The notes under the pieces are model-generated. The model ran no database searches, had not been told where the DNA came from, and saw only the letters and a program-made list of their open reading frames with translations. Both the position numbers and the translations under genes were made by a program. Below, piece after piece: positions 34,731 to 44,838 of a DNA stretch of 64,000 nt. How positions within the stretch are numbered: the stretch's first letter is position 1; every line of letters begins with the position of its first letter. The DNA is from Sphingobium yanoikuyae (GTDB lineage Bacteria; Pseudomonadota; Alphaproteobacteria; Sphingomonadales; Sphingomonadaceae), in NCBI RefSeq assembly GCF_034424525.1, contig NZ_CP139979.1:2189501-2253500 (forward strand). The letters are read 5' to 3'.

Positions 34731-35924
34731 TTGCACAAGCATCATAGCGCGCTGGGGGTAGCGACCGCCCTCACACCGGCAGCACCGGTAACGCTGATCC
34801 GTCCCGAAGCCGCAGCTCGGGCCGCCCGTTTCTTCACTGAGAAGTTTCCGGGTCGCTCGCTCTATGCAGTCAAGGCGAATCCGTCTCCTGATCTGATCCG
34901 TACGCTTTTCGATTCGGGCATCACGCATTTCGACGTGGCCTCGATCGCCGAAGTGCGTCTCGTTGCCGAAACGCTCGAAGGCAAGGCCAAGCTCTGCTTC
35001 ATGCACCCGGTCAAGGCCGAGGAAGCGATCGCAGAAGCGTACCATGTCCATGGCGTGCGCACCTTCTCGCTCGACACGATCGACGAGCTGGAAAAGATCA
35101 TGCGCGCCACCGGTGATGCGACCGATCTGGAGCTGTGCGTGCGTCTGCGCGTCTCGTCCGAACATTCGGAACTCAGCCTGGCGTCGAAGTTCGGCGCGGA
35201 GCTGGGCGAGACCCGCGAGCTGCTGATGGCAACCCGTCAGGCCGCCGATGCGCTGGGCATCTGCTTCCATGTCGGCAGCCAGGCGATGAGCCCCCAGGCC
35301 TATAGCGATGCGATCGAGCGCGTGCGCGCCGCGATCGTGGACGCAGCCGTCACGGTCGACATCATCGATGTCGGCGGCGGCTTCCCGTCCATCTATCCGG
35401 GTATGGAGCCGGTCGCGCTCGAAAATTATTTCGAGGCGATCCATCGCGGCTTTGAAAGCCTGCCGGTCAGCTACTCGTCGGAACTGTGGTGCGAACCCGG
35501 CCGCGCGCTGTCGGCGGAATATAGCTCGATCATCGTGCGCGTCGAACGCCGCCGTGGCCAGGAACTCTACATCAACGACGGCGCCTATGGCGCGCTGTTC
35601 GATGCCGCGCATATCGGCTGGCGCTTCCCCGTCGCCCTGCTGCGCGAGGATGAGAGCGAGGAAGAGTTGGAAGGCTTCTCCTTCTATGGCCCGACCTGCG
35701 ACGACATGGACCATATGGTCGGCCCGTTCATGCTCCCGGCGGACGTGAAGGTCGGCGACTATATCGAGATCGGCATGCTCGGCGCCTATGGCGCGGCGAT
35801 GCGTACCGGCTTCAACGGCTTCACCTCGGAATCGACGATCGAAGTGTCGGACGAGCCGATGGCCAGCCTCTATGCCGAAACGCTGCCGGCCCGTCGTCGC
35901 GCAACTGTCATCAAGCTCGGTTAA
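34731..35924 (+). CDS. Ornithine decarboxylase, alanine-racemase-fold type
   Basis: This 397-residue PLP enzyme makes putrescine from ornithine. It has the PLP lysine Lys48 (LYAVKANP), HVGSQAMSP (the glycine/His loop), DVGGGFPS, the EPGR phosphate-binding motif and the catalytic Cys323 (GPTCDDMD). Length is that of the short alphaproteobacterial enzyme, which lacks the AdiA-type extra domains; some relatives also accept lysine. The start is a TTG at 34731, 9 bases after GGAGG (34717-34721). The other nearby TTG is out of frame. The long leader upstream appears to regulate it. Confidence 0.93.
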   Translation: MHKHHSALGVATALTPAAPVTLIRPEAAARAARFFTEKFPGRSLYAVKANPSPDLIRTLFDSGITHFDVASIAEVRLVAETLEGKAKLCFMHPVKAEEAIAEAYHVHGVRTFSLDTIDELEKIMRATGDATDLELCVRLRVSSEHSELSLASKFGAELGETRELLMATRQAADALGICFHVGSQAMSPQAYSDAIERVRAAIVDAAVTVDIIDVGGGFPSIYPGMEPVALENYFEAIHRGFESLPVSYSSELWCEPGRALSAEYSSIIVRVERRRGQELYINDGAYGALFDAAHIGWRFPVALLREDESEEELEGFSFYGPTCDDMDHMVGPFMLPADVKVGDYIEIGMLGAYGAAMRTGFNGFTSESTIEVSDEPMASLYAETLPARRRATVIKLG

Positions 35925-35960
35925 GACGGGCGTCGCTCCCCTTTAGGAGAGGATGCCCGT
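35925..35960 (+). terminator. Hairpin directly after ornithine decarboxylase
   Basis: GACGGGC (35925-35931) pairs with GCCCGTC (35954-35960), with an inner CTCC/GGAG stem. It has no T tract of its own and may act with the next hairpin. Confidence 0.4.
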
Positions 35961-36001
35961 CCAACGGCCCGCATAGGCCGAGGATCGAACGAAAGACTAT
36001 A

Positions 36002-36040
36002 TCCCTCGCTGCCGCCCCCTCGCAGCGAGGGATTTTCTTT
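36002..36040. terminator. Strong intrinsic terminator between ODC and rlmD
   Basis: An 11-base perfect stem, TCCCTCGCTGC (36002-36012)/GCAGCGAGGGA (36022-36032), is followed by TTTTCTTT. The mirror side is also A-rich enough to stop transcripts arriving from rlmD, so it probably serves both convergent operons. Confidence 0.85.
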
Positions 36041-36087
36041 GGGGCATTTGCCCCCTCAACGACGGTGTGAACTTCGCAGGAAATCGC

Positions 36088-37293
36088 TCAGGGGCGCCGG
36101 AAAATCCCGACCAGTTCGACATGGGTCGACCAGCGGAACTGGCCGACCGGCATGACGCTGTCGAGCACATAGCCACCCGCCACCAGATGCGCGGCATCGC
36201 GGGCAAAGCTGCCCGGATTGCACGAGACATAGGCAATCAGCGGCACGGTCGACTGCGCCAGTTGCATCGCCTGTTCGCGCGCACCAGCACGGGGCGGATC
36301 GATCACCACGGCGGCAAAGCGGTTCAGTTCCTCGGGCGTCAGCGGCCGGCGGAACAGATCGCGATGATCCGCCACCATGCGCCGCTGCGCGCGATGGCCG
36401 GCAAGCTTGAGCGACAGCACCAGATCGCGCGCGCCCTCCGCCGCATAGACCGGCCGATTGGCGCCGATCGCCAGCGCAAAGGTGCCGAGACCGCAGAACA
36501 GGTCGGCGACAGCCCCGGTTGCCGGCAGCGCATCCTGCACTGCCTTCACCAGCGCCGCCTCGCCATCAGGTGTCGCCTGCAGGAAGGAATAGGGCGGAAA
36601 GCCGACCGCGACGCCACCAAAGCTGACGGTCACCGGTTCCGGCTCCCACCGCGTCTCCGGGCCATCGCCCTGGTCGATGGTCAGCCGTGCCAGAGCGTGC
36701 CCGCGGGCGAAATCGCCCAGCGCCTCGTCCGCCGCCAGCCCCTCGACCTTCACGCCTTCCAGCAGCAGGTCGACGCCCTGATCGGTCAGCGACATGCGCA
36801 CATGCGCGGCGCGCTTGTCGGGCAGGCAGGTCAGCAGCATCGTCCGCAGCGGCGCGATCAGTGCAAACAGGCGCGGATCCAGTATCTCGCACATCGTCAG
36901 GTCGACCAGAACATGGCTGCCCTGCTCGGCAAAGCCGATGGTGATCCGCTTGCCCTGCCGCGCGGCACGCAGCGAGGCACGGCGACGCGTGCGCGGTGGC
37001 GAAACATGGGCCGGCAGCACCATCTGCGGCACTACGCCCTGCCCGGCCAGCGCGCCGGTCACGCGGGCGCTGACGAAATCAGCCAGGCTCGGCTCGTCGA
37101 TCTGCTGCAGTTCGCAGCCACCGCATCCGGGAAAATGGATGCAGGGCGCGTCGACATGATGCGGGCCAGCGATGATGCTGCCGTCGGCAGCGATCCGGTC
37201 GCCCGGTGCTACCAGTGCGAAATGCCGCCCATCGGCGGTGACGCCATCGCCCTTGGCGGCGATGCGGAGGATGAGATCATTATCTTGGGTCAC
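36088..37293 (-). CDS. 23S rRNA (uracil-C5)-methyltransferase, RlmD/TrmA family
   Basis: This 401-residue SAM enzyme methylates a uracil in rRNA, or in tRNA in some relatives. An Fe-S-type cysteine cluster (CIHFPGCGGCELQ) is near residue 51. The SAM motif is VADLFCGLGTFALAIG. The catalytic Cys and base lie in YVSCNPGSFARD near the C-terminus. The N-terminal TRAM domain is short. The GTG start at 37293 overlaps the nnrD stop. RlmD versus RlmC cannot be decided from the sequence. Confidence 0.9.
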   Translation of the reverse strand: MTQDNDLILRIAAKGDGVTADGRHFALVAPGDRIAADGSIIAGPHHVDAPCIHFPGCGGCELQQIDEPSLADFVSARVTGALAGQGVVPQMVLPAHVSPPRTRRRASLRAARQGKRITIGFAEQGSHVLVDLTMCEILDPRLFALIAPLRTMLLTCLPDKRAAHVRMSLTDQGVDLLLEGVKVEGLAADEALGDFARGHALARLTIDQGDGPETRWEPEPVTVSFGGVAVGFPPYSFLQATPDGEAALVKAVQDALPATGAVADLFCGLGTFALAIGANRPVYAAEGARDLVLSLKLAGHRAQRRMVADHRDLFRRPLTPEELNRFAAVVIDPPRAGAREQAMQLAQSTVPLIAYVSCNPGSFARDAAHLVAGGYVLDSVMPVGQFRWSTHVELVGIFRRP

Positions 37294-38681
37294 AGCCGCG
37301 AGCCGATAGCGGCTGGAAGCGCGGCAAGCAAATCATCCGCGACAAAAGCCGGCCCGGCTCGCCGTGCGGCCTCCCCATGCAGCCAGACCGCCTCGCACGC
37401 CGCGCGAAACGGATCGCCGGTCACGGCCAGTCGCCCGGCGGCTAGCCCCGCCAGCACATCGCCCGTGCCAGCGGTCGACAACCAGGTCGAAGCACTCCGC
37501 GCCACGGCTACCCGGCCATCCGGCGCGGCGATCACGCTGTCCGCACCCTTGTAGACCACAACCGAGCTCGCCATGCGCGCACCGGCCAGCGCCCGATCGA
37601 TCTTGCTGCCCGGCAGATCGCCGAAAAGCCGGACGAATTCGCCCTCATGCGGGGTCAGGATCGATCCGGCCGGGACATGGGTAGCCGCCCTTCCTGCGAG
37701 CAAGGTGAGCGCGTCGGCGTCCAGCACCAGCGGCCGTCCGCATGCCAGCGCTGCATCAAGCCGCGCCTGCGCCCCATCCTCCCGACCCAATCCCGGACCG
37801 ACCAGCACGGCCGCCAGCCTAGGGTCGGAAAGAGCGTCGCTCAGGACAGCCTCATCCTCAACCTGCTGATGAACGATGGCATGTGGCCCGGCCTCACAAG
37901 GCGATGCGTCATAGCGCCTCACCATGCCAGCACCGGAATGGGCCGCCGCGGCTGCCGCCAGCGCCGCCGCGCCCGGCATAAGACCGCCGACAACCCCGAC
38001 CAGACCTCGGCTATATTTATGCGCAGCAGCGTCAGGCGCACGAAGCTGCGGCGGTGCAAGCATATGCATGTCCTGCGGCATGGCGAGGCCAATGTCCGCC
38101 CGCACCAGCTTTCCCATAAGACTAGCCGCCGGTTGCAACAGATGCGCGGGCTTGAATGCGCCCAATGCGATCGTCACGTCGAACTTCGGCACCGCCGACA
38201 ATAGCCGGCCATCATCCGTCCCCACCCCGCTGGGCAGATCAATCGCATAGCTGTGATTGGCATGCGCCACCAATTCGCCCAATCGGTCCGCCACCGCCGC
38301 ATCCAGGCCGCGCGTCAGCCCCGTGCCGAACAGCGCGTCGACCAATTGTGCCGCCGGCGCGGCATCGGCCAGCGCCTCTACCGGGCCGTCCCATAATGCC
38401 CTGGCCCGCTGGGCCGATGCGGTTCGGCTGTCCCCCAGGGAGGAGACCCGCACCGGCACGCCCAGTTCGCGCAATATACGCGCGATAACAAAGCCATCAC
38501 CGCCATTATTGCCAGGACCACAGAGGATCAGTGCATCGCGTCGATGCCCGGCACGCCAGATGATCTGCGCCGCCGCAGCCCCCGCCCGTTCCATCAATGC
38601 ATATGGATCGACACCAGCATCAAAAGCCGCCTGCTCGGCCGCGCGCATGGCCTCTGCCGTCAATATCGGGTCGGGCACCAT
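37290..38681 (-). CDS. nnrD: Bifunctional NAD(P)H-hydrate epimerase / ADP-dependent dehydratase
   Basis: This 463-residue metabolite-repair enzyme restores damaged NAD(P)H hydrates. The N-terminal YjeF_N epimerase domain has GPGNNGGDGF (about residue 55) and DALFGTGLTRG. The C-terminal kinase-like dehydratase domain has GPGLGREDGAQ, ILTPHEGEF and STAGTGDVLAG. The ATG at 38681 overlaps the stop of the lipoprotein gene by one base, and its TGA overlaps the rlmD GTG. A longer frame to 38906 overlaps the lipoprotein gene. Confidence 0.94.
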   Translation of the reverse strand: MVPDPILTAEAMRAAEQAAFDAGVDPYALMERAGAAAAQIIWRAGHRRDALILCGPGNNGGDGFVIARILRELGVPVRVSSLGDSRTASAQRARALWDGPVEALADAAPAAQLVDALFGTGLTRGLDAAVADRLGELVAHANHSYAIDLPSGVGTDDGRLLSAVPKFDVTIALGAFKPAHLLQPAASLMGKLVRADIGLAMPQDMHMLAPPQLRAPDAAAHKYSRGLVGVVGGLMPGAAALAAAAAAHSGAGMVRRYDASPCEAGPHAIVHQQVEDEAVLSDALSDPRLAAVLVGPGLGREDGAQARLDAALACGRPLVLDADALTLLAGRAATHVPAGSILTPHEGEFVRLFGDLPGSKIDRALAGARMASSVVVYKGADSVIAAPDGRVAVARSASTWLSTAGTGDVLAGLAAGRLAVTGDPFRAACEAVWLHGEAARRAGPAFVADDLLAALPAAIGSRL

Positions 38682-39058
38682 CAATTCGGCTTGGCCGCCA
38701 CGGTAGCGGGCAGCCGATACCGGTCGGCACCGATCGTCACTTCGACCAGCCCCTTGTCGATAATGGTGAGCTTCGCCTCCTCGGCGCCATCGGCCGAAAC
38801 CAGGCCACGCCCGTCCTGCACGATCCTGAGCCGCCGGAACCCGCCATCGGGATGGCGCAGGGTCAGCATGTCGCCCTCGCGTTCGACGCCGCAGGCCCGC
38901 GACCAATCACCCTTGCCGATCGCGCAGTCGGTCAAGCTTTCGTCATCGGCGATCGCCCCGCTCCCGCCGCCCTTGCCGTCACATCCCGCCAAGGCCAGCC
39001 CCGCCAGCAATAATGCGCCAGACAATCGCAGCCCCATCAGAACATCCCCTTTCGACAT
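38681..39058 (-). CDS. Small predicted lipoprotein
   Basis: This protein has up to 125 residues, with a hydrophobic start and lipobox (LAGLALAGCDG). The mature part is polar and contains two further cysteines (TDCAIG, RACGVE). No family is recognised. The ATG at 39037 (MGLRLSGALLLAG) is as likely as the one at 39058. It sits inside the tightly packed ispE-to-rlmD operon. Confidence 0.7.
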   Translation of the reverse strand: MSKGDVLMGLRLSGALLLAGLALAGCDGKGGGSGAIADDESLTDCAIGKGDWSRACGVEREGDMLTLRHPDGGFRRLRIVQDGRGLVSADGAEEAKLTIIDKGLVEVTIGADRYRLPATVAAKPN

Positions 39059-39088
39059 CCTTATAACCCGGCGCGCCAGGCCCGACCA

Positions 39089-39805
39089 TCAACTCAGTCG
39101 GTTACGGCACTCCAGCACGATCGGTCCGAGCAGATCGGCAAAGCGGCGCTGCCCCGCAGCCTCGTCAACCAGATCCTGCCGCATCTCGATCCCCAGATAG
39201 GGGATGCCATTGGCTTCCGCATGGCGGTTCATGGTCGCGTTGAGCAATTGCCCCGAATAGGGCAGTTGGTCGCCGACATTCAGGCCGGCCGCCTCCAGCA
39301 TCGGAATGGCGATCCGCGCCGCCCGATCATCCTGATTATAGAGAATGCCGATATCCCAGGGCCGCTGCTGCGCCGGATCGCTCGCCAGGCGCGGCGTGAA
39401 ACTATGCACGGACAGGATGAAGGGTGACGTCATGCCGTCAAGCATGGCCGCCACCTGATGATGATAGGGATGATGGAAGCGACGCATCCGTTCGGCCAGA
39501 TCAGCGTCCCGATTACCCGGAATGGCATGGCCGTCGCTCATCACCGGCAACAGGCCAGGCGCATTCTCTTCGCGGTTGAGATCGATGACCAGGCGAGAGA
39601 TACCGGCCAGGATCGCCGAGCAGTTCAGTTGCGCCGCGAGCAACTGGCTGACCTCCGCCACGCCGATGTCGATCGCGATATGTTCACGAAGCAGCGTCGG
39701 ATCGATGCCCAAGTCGATATCGTCGGGGACATGGGCCGAGGCATGATCGACGATGATCAGCAGGTCGAGATCGCCCTCGCGCACGGTGATGAAGGCTTCG
39801 CTCAT
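39089..39805 (-). CDS. N-formylglutamate amidohydrolase family protein
   Basis: This 238-residue FGase-fold zinc hydrolase has the metal-site motifs VDHASAHVPDD, LVIDLNRE, SVHSFTPRL and GIEMRQDLV. The parent family hydrolyses N-formylglutamate at the end of histidine degradation, but stand-alone members like this one, away from hut genes, have no proven substrate. The ATG at 39805 overlaps the ispE stop (ATGA). Confidence 0.85.
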   Translation of the reverse strand: MSEAFITVREGDLDLLIIVDHASAHVPDDIDLGIDPTLLREHIAIDIGVAEVSQLLAAQLNCSAILAGISRLVIDLNREENAPGLLPVMSDGHAIPGNRDADLAERMRRFHHPYHHQVAAMLDGMTSPFILSVHSFTPRLASDPAQQRPWDIGILYNQDDRAARIAIPMLEAAGLNVGDQLPYSGQLLNATMNRHAEANGIPYLGIEMRQDLVDEAAGQRRFADLLGPIVLECRNRLS

Positions 39806-40662
39806 GATGTCCTGATCCTCGTTTCCATCACCCACCAATCCGGATGATCATGGCGGAGGGCCGTCGCGGCCTGCGTCATTGCCTGCCCGTCATCGAACAA
39901 CGCGAAACAGGTCGCGCCCGACCCGGACATACGCACCAGCCGGGGAGCTTGCGCCTGCAATGCCTGCAGCACATCACCGATCACCGGCGCCAACAGCCGG
40001 GCCGGCGCCTCCAGATCATTGCGGCCGGCGCGCGCAAGCCCGTCAATATTCCGAGCATCGAGCGGGCCACGATCGATCCTGTCCCAGCCGGCAAAGACCG
40101 ATGCCGTCGACACGCCGACCCGCGGATTGACCAGCAGCATCGGCCGGCACGACAGGTCATCCAGTGCCTGCGCCTCCAGCAGTTCGCCACGGCCGCGCAC
40201 CAACTGCGTGGTACTGGCCAAGCAGGCCGGCACGTCCGAGCCAAGCGACAGGGATAATTGCTGTAATACAGCGCCTTCCACGGTGATATTCCAGAGACGC
40301 ATCAGCAGGCGTAGCGTCGCAGCCGCATCCGCCGAACCGCCACCGATACCCGACGCAACCGGCAGTCGCTTATCGAGCCGAATATCGGCGCCGGCCGTTA
40401 TCCCGGTGGCCGCCTGAAGACTTCTCGCCGCTCGCATGACCAGATTGTCCTCGTCGCCGCTCAGGCCAGCACCACAAGGGCCTTCCACGGCGAGCGTGAT
40501 AACGCCATCGTCGCGATGCCCGGCGCGGAGAATGTCCCCATCCTCGGCAAAGACGAACAGGCTTTCCAGCGCATGATAGCCATCCGCGCGACGCTCTCGC
40601 ACATGCAAGGCAAGATTGACCTTTGCATAAGCAATTTCAGTTAGTTGATCAGATATATTCAC
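39802..40662 (-). CDS. ispE: 4-Diphosphocytidyl-2-C-methyl-D-erythritol kinase
   Basis: This 286-residue GHMP kinase of the non-mevalonate isoprenoid pathway phosphorylates CDP-ME with ATP. AKVNLALHV near the N-terminus binds substrate. PVASGIGGGSADAAA is the GHMP ATP loop, and MSGSGATCFALF is the third motif. The start is a GTG at 40662. It follows the TPR gene by 17 bases in a long operon. Confidence 0.95.
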   Translation of the reverse strand: MNISDQLTEIAYAKVNLALHVRERRADGYHALESLFVFAEDGDILRAGHRDDGVITLAVEGPCGAGLSGDEDNLVMRAARSLQAATGITAGADIRLDKRLPVASGIGGGSADAAATLRLLMRLWNITVEGAVLQQLSLSLGSDVPACLASTTQLVRGRGELLEAQALDDLSCRPMLLVNPRVGVSTASVFAGWDRIDRGPLDARNIDGLARAGRNDLEAPARLLAPVIGDVLQALQAQAPRLVRMSGSGATCFALFDDGQAMTQAATALRHDHPDWWVMETRIRTS

Positions 40663-40679
40663 AGAATTTCAATGCAATC

Positions 40680-42350
40680 TCAGGGCGCGGCATATTCGGG
40701 TTTCAGCCCTTCACGGGCCTTGGCGTCAAGCCGGTTGGCGACATCCCCTTCCGCGAAGACGGCCGCTGCGCGCCATGCATAGCGGGCTTCGTAGCGGCGA
40801 CCGGCGGTCCACAGCGCATCGCCCAGATGCTCGTTGATCGTCGCATCGCCGGGCGCTCCGGCTGCGGCGCGTTCCAGCACCGGGACAGCGCCCTTGACGT
40901 CCCCGGTCACGAACTTGGCCCAGCCAAGCGAGTCCGTGATCGAGGCATCCTGGGGCTTGAGCGCACTCGCCTTTTTCAGCAGGTCGAGCGCCACATCGAC
41001 ATTCTGCCGCCGTTCGATCTGGGCATAGCCGAGATAATTGAGGATGACCGGTTCATTCGGGGCCATGACGGCCGCCTTTTCGAGCACCGCACGGGCTTCG
41101 TCCCACCGCTTGCCCTGCTCCAGCGCACTGCCTTCAAACAGCAGCAGCGCCCAGGGCAGGCTGTCCGCCGAATAGCCCGCCTGCGCACGATGAAAGGCCG
41201 ACGCAGCGCCGTCGAAATCACCGGAGTCTGCCAGCAATCGTCCAAGCCTTACAAGGCGTTCCGGCTCAGCGTTGAGAGCCGATGCCAGGCTCTGTGCCAG
41301 TGCAATCGCGCCGTCGCGATCTCCTGATGCCGCCAGTGCCTCGACCAGTTCCGCCTGGGCGAGCGCGCCATACCAGCCAGTCGCCGGCACCTTGCGCGCT
41401 TCCGCCGCCGCATAATTGGCAAGATCACCCGCCACCAGCAGTTTCGCCGCCACCAGATGCGGCTCGGCAGCGGCCGGATCGGCAAAGGTCGCGATCCGCG
41501 CCAGACGAATGCCCAGCGCCGTGCCCGTTTCATCAGACGCGATGTCGACCGCGAGGCGGGCCAACAATTGCGCAAAGCCCTGCCTGGGTGTGAAGGGCGC
41601 GGCAATCGCTCCCGGCACCTTGCCGCGGGCAACGTCCGTACGGGCCTTGGCGAAGCTCGCCTCATCGGCGGGCAGCAGGGCCAGGGCATCCGCCTTCGCC
41701 CGGCGCCCGGCCAGTTGCGCGGCGAAGGTCAGGCGCAGCGCTTCGTCGTCCGTCACGCGCAAGGCCAAGGCGCGACGCATCGCGCCGATGGCCTCTTCCT
41801 TGTCGCCCCGCGCCATGGCCTGCAACGCCACATGTTCGTCAAGATAGCGGGCGCCCAGCGCGCCGAACTTGTCCTTGCTGTCGATGACGGGCGCCACATA
41901 GCGGCGCTGGCCCAGCGATATCCAGCTTTGCACGATCGGGGCGAGGAAGGAGAAATTGCCCTCCTCCACCAGGCGATCGGTGAAGGTCTGCGCCGTCGCC
42001 CAATCCTTGCGGCCCAATGCGTCGCAAATCCGCAGCAAGGTGCCGTCGCGCGGCAGCATGCCGCCCTCATCCAGCAATGCGGCCGATTGCAGCGCCAGCG
42101 GCATGTCGCCACTTTCCAATGCCTGCACATAGGAACGGCGGGCAATGGCGAGGCTCGTCGGATCGCCGGCGAGGGCCACACGATAGCTGTCGACCGCAAC
42201 GCCCAACGCGCCTTCACCATCGGCAAGGCGCGCGCGGGCATAGGCATGCAAGGCCATATCGGGATCAACCGATGCGCCGGCCGCAGCCGGCAGCATCAGC
42301 AACAGTCCTGGAATCAGGCCCCTACATGTTCGGATAATTCGGTCCTCCAC
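40680..42350 (-). CDS. Exported tetratricopeptide-repeat protein
   Basis: This protein of about 556 residues probably starts at a GTG (42350) that gives a signal peptide ([20 protein letters not shown], then AAAGAS). That start overlaps the 3' end of the etfdh gene by 29 bases; a later start at an internal Met would lose the signal. Multiple TPR units are visible, the clearest being [34 protein letters not shown] and [17 protein letters not shown]. The middle is alanine-rich helical hairpins. It is probably a periplasmic scaffold. The partner is unknown. Confidence 0.8.
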   Translation of the reverse strand: MEDRIIRTCRGLIPGLLLMLPAAAGASVDPDMALHAYARARLADGEGALGVAVDSYRVALAGDPTSLAIARRSYVQALESGDMPLALQSAALLDEGGMLPRDGTLLRICDALGRKDWATAQTFTDRLVEEGNFSFLAPIVQSWISLGQRRYVAPVIDSKDKFGALGARYLDEHVALQAMARGDKEEAIGAMRRALALRVTDDEALRLTFAAQLAGRRAKADALALLPADEASFAKARTDVARGKVPGAIAAPFTPRQGFAQLLARLAVDIASDETGTALGIRLARIATFADPAAAEPHLVAAKLLVAGDLANYAAAEARKVPATGWYGALAQAELVEALAASGDRDGAIALAQSLASALNAEPERLVRLGRLLADSGDFDGAASAFHRAQAGYSADSLPWALLLFEGSALEQGKRWDEARAVLEKAAVMAPNEPVILNYLGYAQIERRQNVDVALDLLKKASALKPQDASITDSLGWAKFVTGDVKGAVPVLERAAAGAPGDATINEHLGDALWTAGRRYEARYAWRAAAVFAEGDVANRLDAKAREGLKPEYAAP

Positions 42351-43974
42351 CGCCCTCGGGCACGACCCAGTTGATATTCTGGGTCGGGTCCTTGATGTCG
42401 CATGTCTTGCAGTGGACGCAATTCTGCGCGTTGATCTGGAAGCGAGGCTCCCCTTCTTCCAGACCGACCACTTCATAGACACCGGCAGGACAATAACGCT
42501 GAGCCGGCTCGTCATAAAGGGGCAGATTGTAGGAAATCGGGACCGACGGATCCTTGAGCTGCAGATGGACCGGCTGGTCCTCCTCATGATTGGTGTTCGA
42601 CAGGAACACAGAGGACAGACGGTCGAAGCTGATCACGCCATCAGGCTTGGGATAGGCGATCTTCTCGCACTGGTCCTTGCGCCACAATTTCTCGCAATCG
42701 GGCTTGTGCTTCATGGTGAAAGGCAGGCCGATCTTGAGCGTGCGCATCCACATGTCGATGCCCGCCAGCAGCGTGCCGATGGTGTTGCCGAACTTGGCCA
42801 GCAGCGGCTCGGCATTCTTCACCAGCTTCAGTTCGTCCGCGATCCAGCTGGAACGCAGGCGATCCTCATAATCGTGCAGCACGTCGCGCGCGCGCTCGTC
42901 CTGGATCGCCTCGAACGCGGCCTCGGCGGCCAGCATGCCCGACTTCATGGCGGTATGGCTGCCCTTGATGCGCGGCACGTTGACGAAGCCGGCCGAGCAA
43001 CCGATCAGAGCACCGCCGGGGAAGACCAGCTTGGGGATCGACTGCCAGCCGCCCTCGTTGATCGCGCGCGCGCCATAGGAAACGCGGCGACCGCCCTCCA
43101 GGAACTTGCGGATTTCCGGATGCTGCTTCCAGCGCTGGAATTCCTCGAACGGATAAAGGTGCGGGTTGCGATAGCCCAGCCCGACAACGAAGCCGAGCGC
43201 AACCTGGCCATTGGCCTGATGATAGAGAAAACCGCCGCCATATGCGTCAGTTAGCGGCCATCCCTGCGTATGGATGACAAGGCCCGGCTGATGCTTGGCG
43301 GGATCGATGTCCCACAATTCCTTCATCCCCAGACCATAGACCTGCGGCTCGCAATCGGCCTCCAGGTCGAACTGGCGCTTGAGGATCTTGGTCAGGTGGC
43401 CGCGCGCGCCCTCCGCAAAGAAGGTATATTTGGCGTGCAGTTCCAGGCCCGGCTGATAGTCCGCCTTGCGCTCGCCATCACGGGCAATGCCCATGTCGCC
43501 GGTCGCGACGCCCTTCACGCTGCCATCCTCATTGTAGAGGATTTCGGCAGCGGCGAAGCCGGGGAAGATTTCGACGCCAAGACCTTCGGCCTGCTCGGCC
43601 AGCCAGCGGCACAGATTGCCCAGCGATCCGGTATAGGTACCCTTATTGTGCATCCAGCCCGGCGTCATGATGTGCGGCATCGCCATCTTGCCCGCCTTGG
43701 ACAAGACCCAATGCTGGTTGTCGGTGACCGGAACATCGGCCATCGGGCAGCCCTGTTCCTTCCAGTCGGGGATCAGCTCATCCAGCGCCCTGGGATCGAC
43801 CACCGCGCCCGACAGGATATGGGCGCCGATTTCCGACCCCTTTTCCAGCACGCAGACGGCCAGTTCCTGCCCGGCGGCATTGGCCAATTGCTTCAGCCGG
43901 ATCGCTGCAGACAGGCCAGCCGGTCCCCCACCGACGATGACGATGTCATAGGGCATCGAATCCCGTTCGCTCAT
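42322..43974 (-). CDS. Electron-transfer flavoprotein:ubiquinone oxidoreductase
   Basis: This 550-residue membrane-associated FAD/[4Fe-4S] protein passes electrons from ETF to ubiquinone, serving fatty-acid and amino-acid oxidation. The FAD motif is [16 protein letters not shown]. The 4Fe-4S ligands are in CPAGVYE and [12 protein letters not shown], the usual C-terminal ferredoxin-like pattern. [10 protein letters not shown] and [17 protein letters not shown] are family stretches. Start at 43974 ([13 protein letters not shown]) behind GGAGG. It heads the minus-strand operon to rlmD. Confidence 0.95.
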   Translation of the reverse strand: MSERDSMPYDIVIVGGGPAGLSAAIRLKQLANAAGQELAVCVLEKGSEIGAHILSGAVVDPRALDELIPDWKEQGCPMADVPVTDNQHWVLSKAGKMAMPHIMTPGWMHNKGTYTGSLGNLCRWLAEQAEGLGVEIFPGFAAAEILYNEDGSVKGVATGDMGIARDGERKADYQPGLELHAKYTFFAEGARGHLTKILKRQFDLEADCEPQVYGLGMKELWDIDPAKHQPGLVIHTQGWPLTDAYGGGFLYHQANGQVALGFVVGLGYRNPHLYPFEEFQRWKQHPEIRKFLEGGRRVSYGARAINEGGWQSIPKLVFPGGALIGCSAGFVNVPRIKGSHTAMKSGMLAAEAAFEAIQDERARDVLHDYEDRLRSSWIADELKLVKNAEPLLAKFGNTIGTLLAGIDMWMRTLKIGLPFTMKHKPDCEKLWRKDQCEKIAYPKPDGVISFDRLSSVFLSNTNHEEDQPVHLQLKDPSVPISYNLPLYDEPAQRYCPAGVYEVVGLEEGEPRFQINAQNCVHCKTCDIKDPTQNINWVVPEGGGGPNYPNM

Positions 43975-44055
43975 AATCCCTCCATAAAGGCGCCCGCCAG
44001 CACATGCCCGGCCATCCGGTCGCCTTATTACTCCAACGTTTTGACATTCCACGCG

Positions 44056-44838
44056 ATGAAGATTCTTGACCCTCGCGTCAACCTCTGGCCCAAGGGCATC
44101 GTGATGCGGGGATTAGAGCGGGACTTTGGAGCCGCAGCGCCTGACGCCTATCTGGCGTGGTGGTCGCTGGCGGGGGTGGACGGCGCCGTAGCGGAAGCAC
44201 CAGTCAACTGGTTGCGGCCCCAGCCGACACGCGCGCAGCTGGCCGAGCAGGCTGCGAAAGCCTTTGCCCCGCCACCGCCCGAAAAACCCAAGACGCTCGA
44301 CGCCTATCTCGAATGGCTTGCCAGTGATTCGGCCCAGCCCGAACGCAAATGGCCCGGCACCCCGATCCTGCCGACCGGCCCGGCCGAAGCGCCGCTGATG
44401 GTCATCACCGACATGCCCGACATGGCAGATGCCGGCGCGGGCCATTTGTTCGCCGATCGCGCTGGCGCTTTGTTCGATGCCATGATGCGGGCCATCGGCC
44501 TGCGCCGCGACGATATCTGCCTGGCCTCGCTGTTTACCGTCCGCCCCGCCGGCGGCATGGTGGAGGCAAGCGATCTGGCCCATGTCGCCGATCGTATCAG
44601 GCTGCATGTCCATCTCGCCGCACCGCGCCGCCTGCTCCTGCTCGGCGATCGGACGGCCCGTGCGCTGCTTCCGACCGATGGCGCCGACCGGCCCGCCGGT
44701 TTACGCCCCTTTAACCATGATGGCGGCACTGTGCCCGCCATTGCCACATTCCATCCGCGCCTGCTGCTCAGCCAGCCCGCGGCCAAGGCGGAATGCTGGC
44801 GCGCCCTGCAAAGCCTGATTGAGGAAGATCGCCCGTGA
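44056..44838 (+). CDS. Degenerate uracil-DNA-glycosylase-superfamily protein
   Basis: The C-terminal 160 of 260 residues follow the family-4 UDG fold in order. A strand-loop ([12 protein letters not shown]) sits where GEAPG would be, followed by [18 protein letters not shown], a strand ending [27 protein letters not shown] and a terminal [10 protein letters not shown]. The four Fe-S cysteines of family 4 are missing (only two Cys are present, elsewhere), and the catalytic GEAPG loop is lost. Glycosylase activity is therefore doubtful. The ATG at 44056 is divergent from etfdh. Its stop overlaps the slt GTG. Confidence 0.7.
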   Translation: MKILDPRVNLWPKGIVMRGLERDFGAAAPDAYLAWWSLAGVDGAVAEAPVNWLRPQPTRAQLAEQAAKAFAPPPPEKPKTLDAYLEWLASDSAQPERKWPGTPILPTGPAEAPLMVITDMPDMADAGAGHLFADRAGALFDAMMRAIGLRRDDICLASLFTVRPAGGMVEASDLAHVADRIRLHVHLAAPRRLLLLGDRTARALLPTDGADRPAGLRPFNHDGGTVPAIATFHPRLLLSQPAAKAECWRALQSLIEEDRP

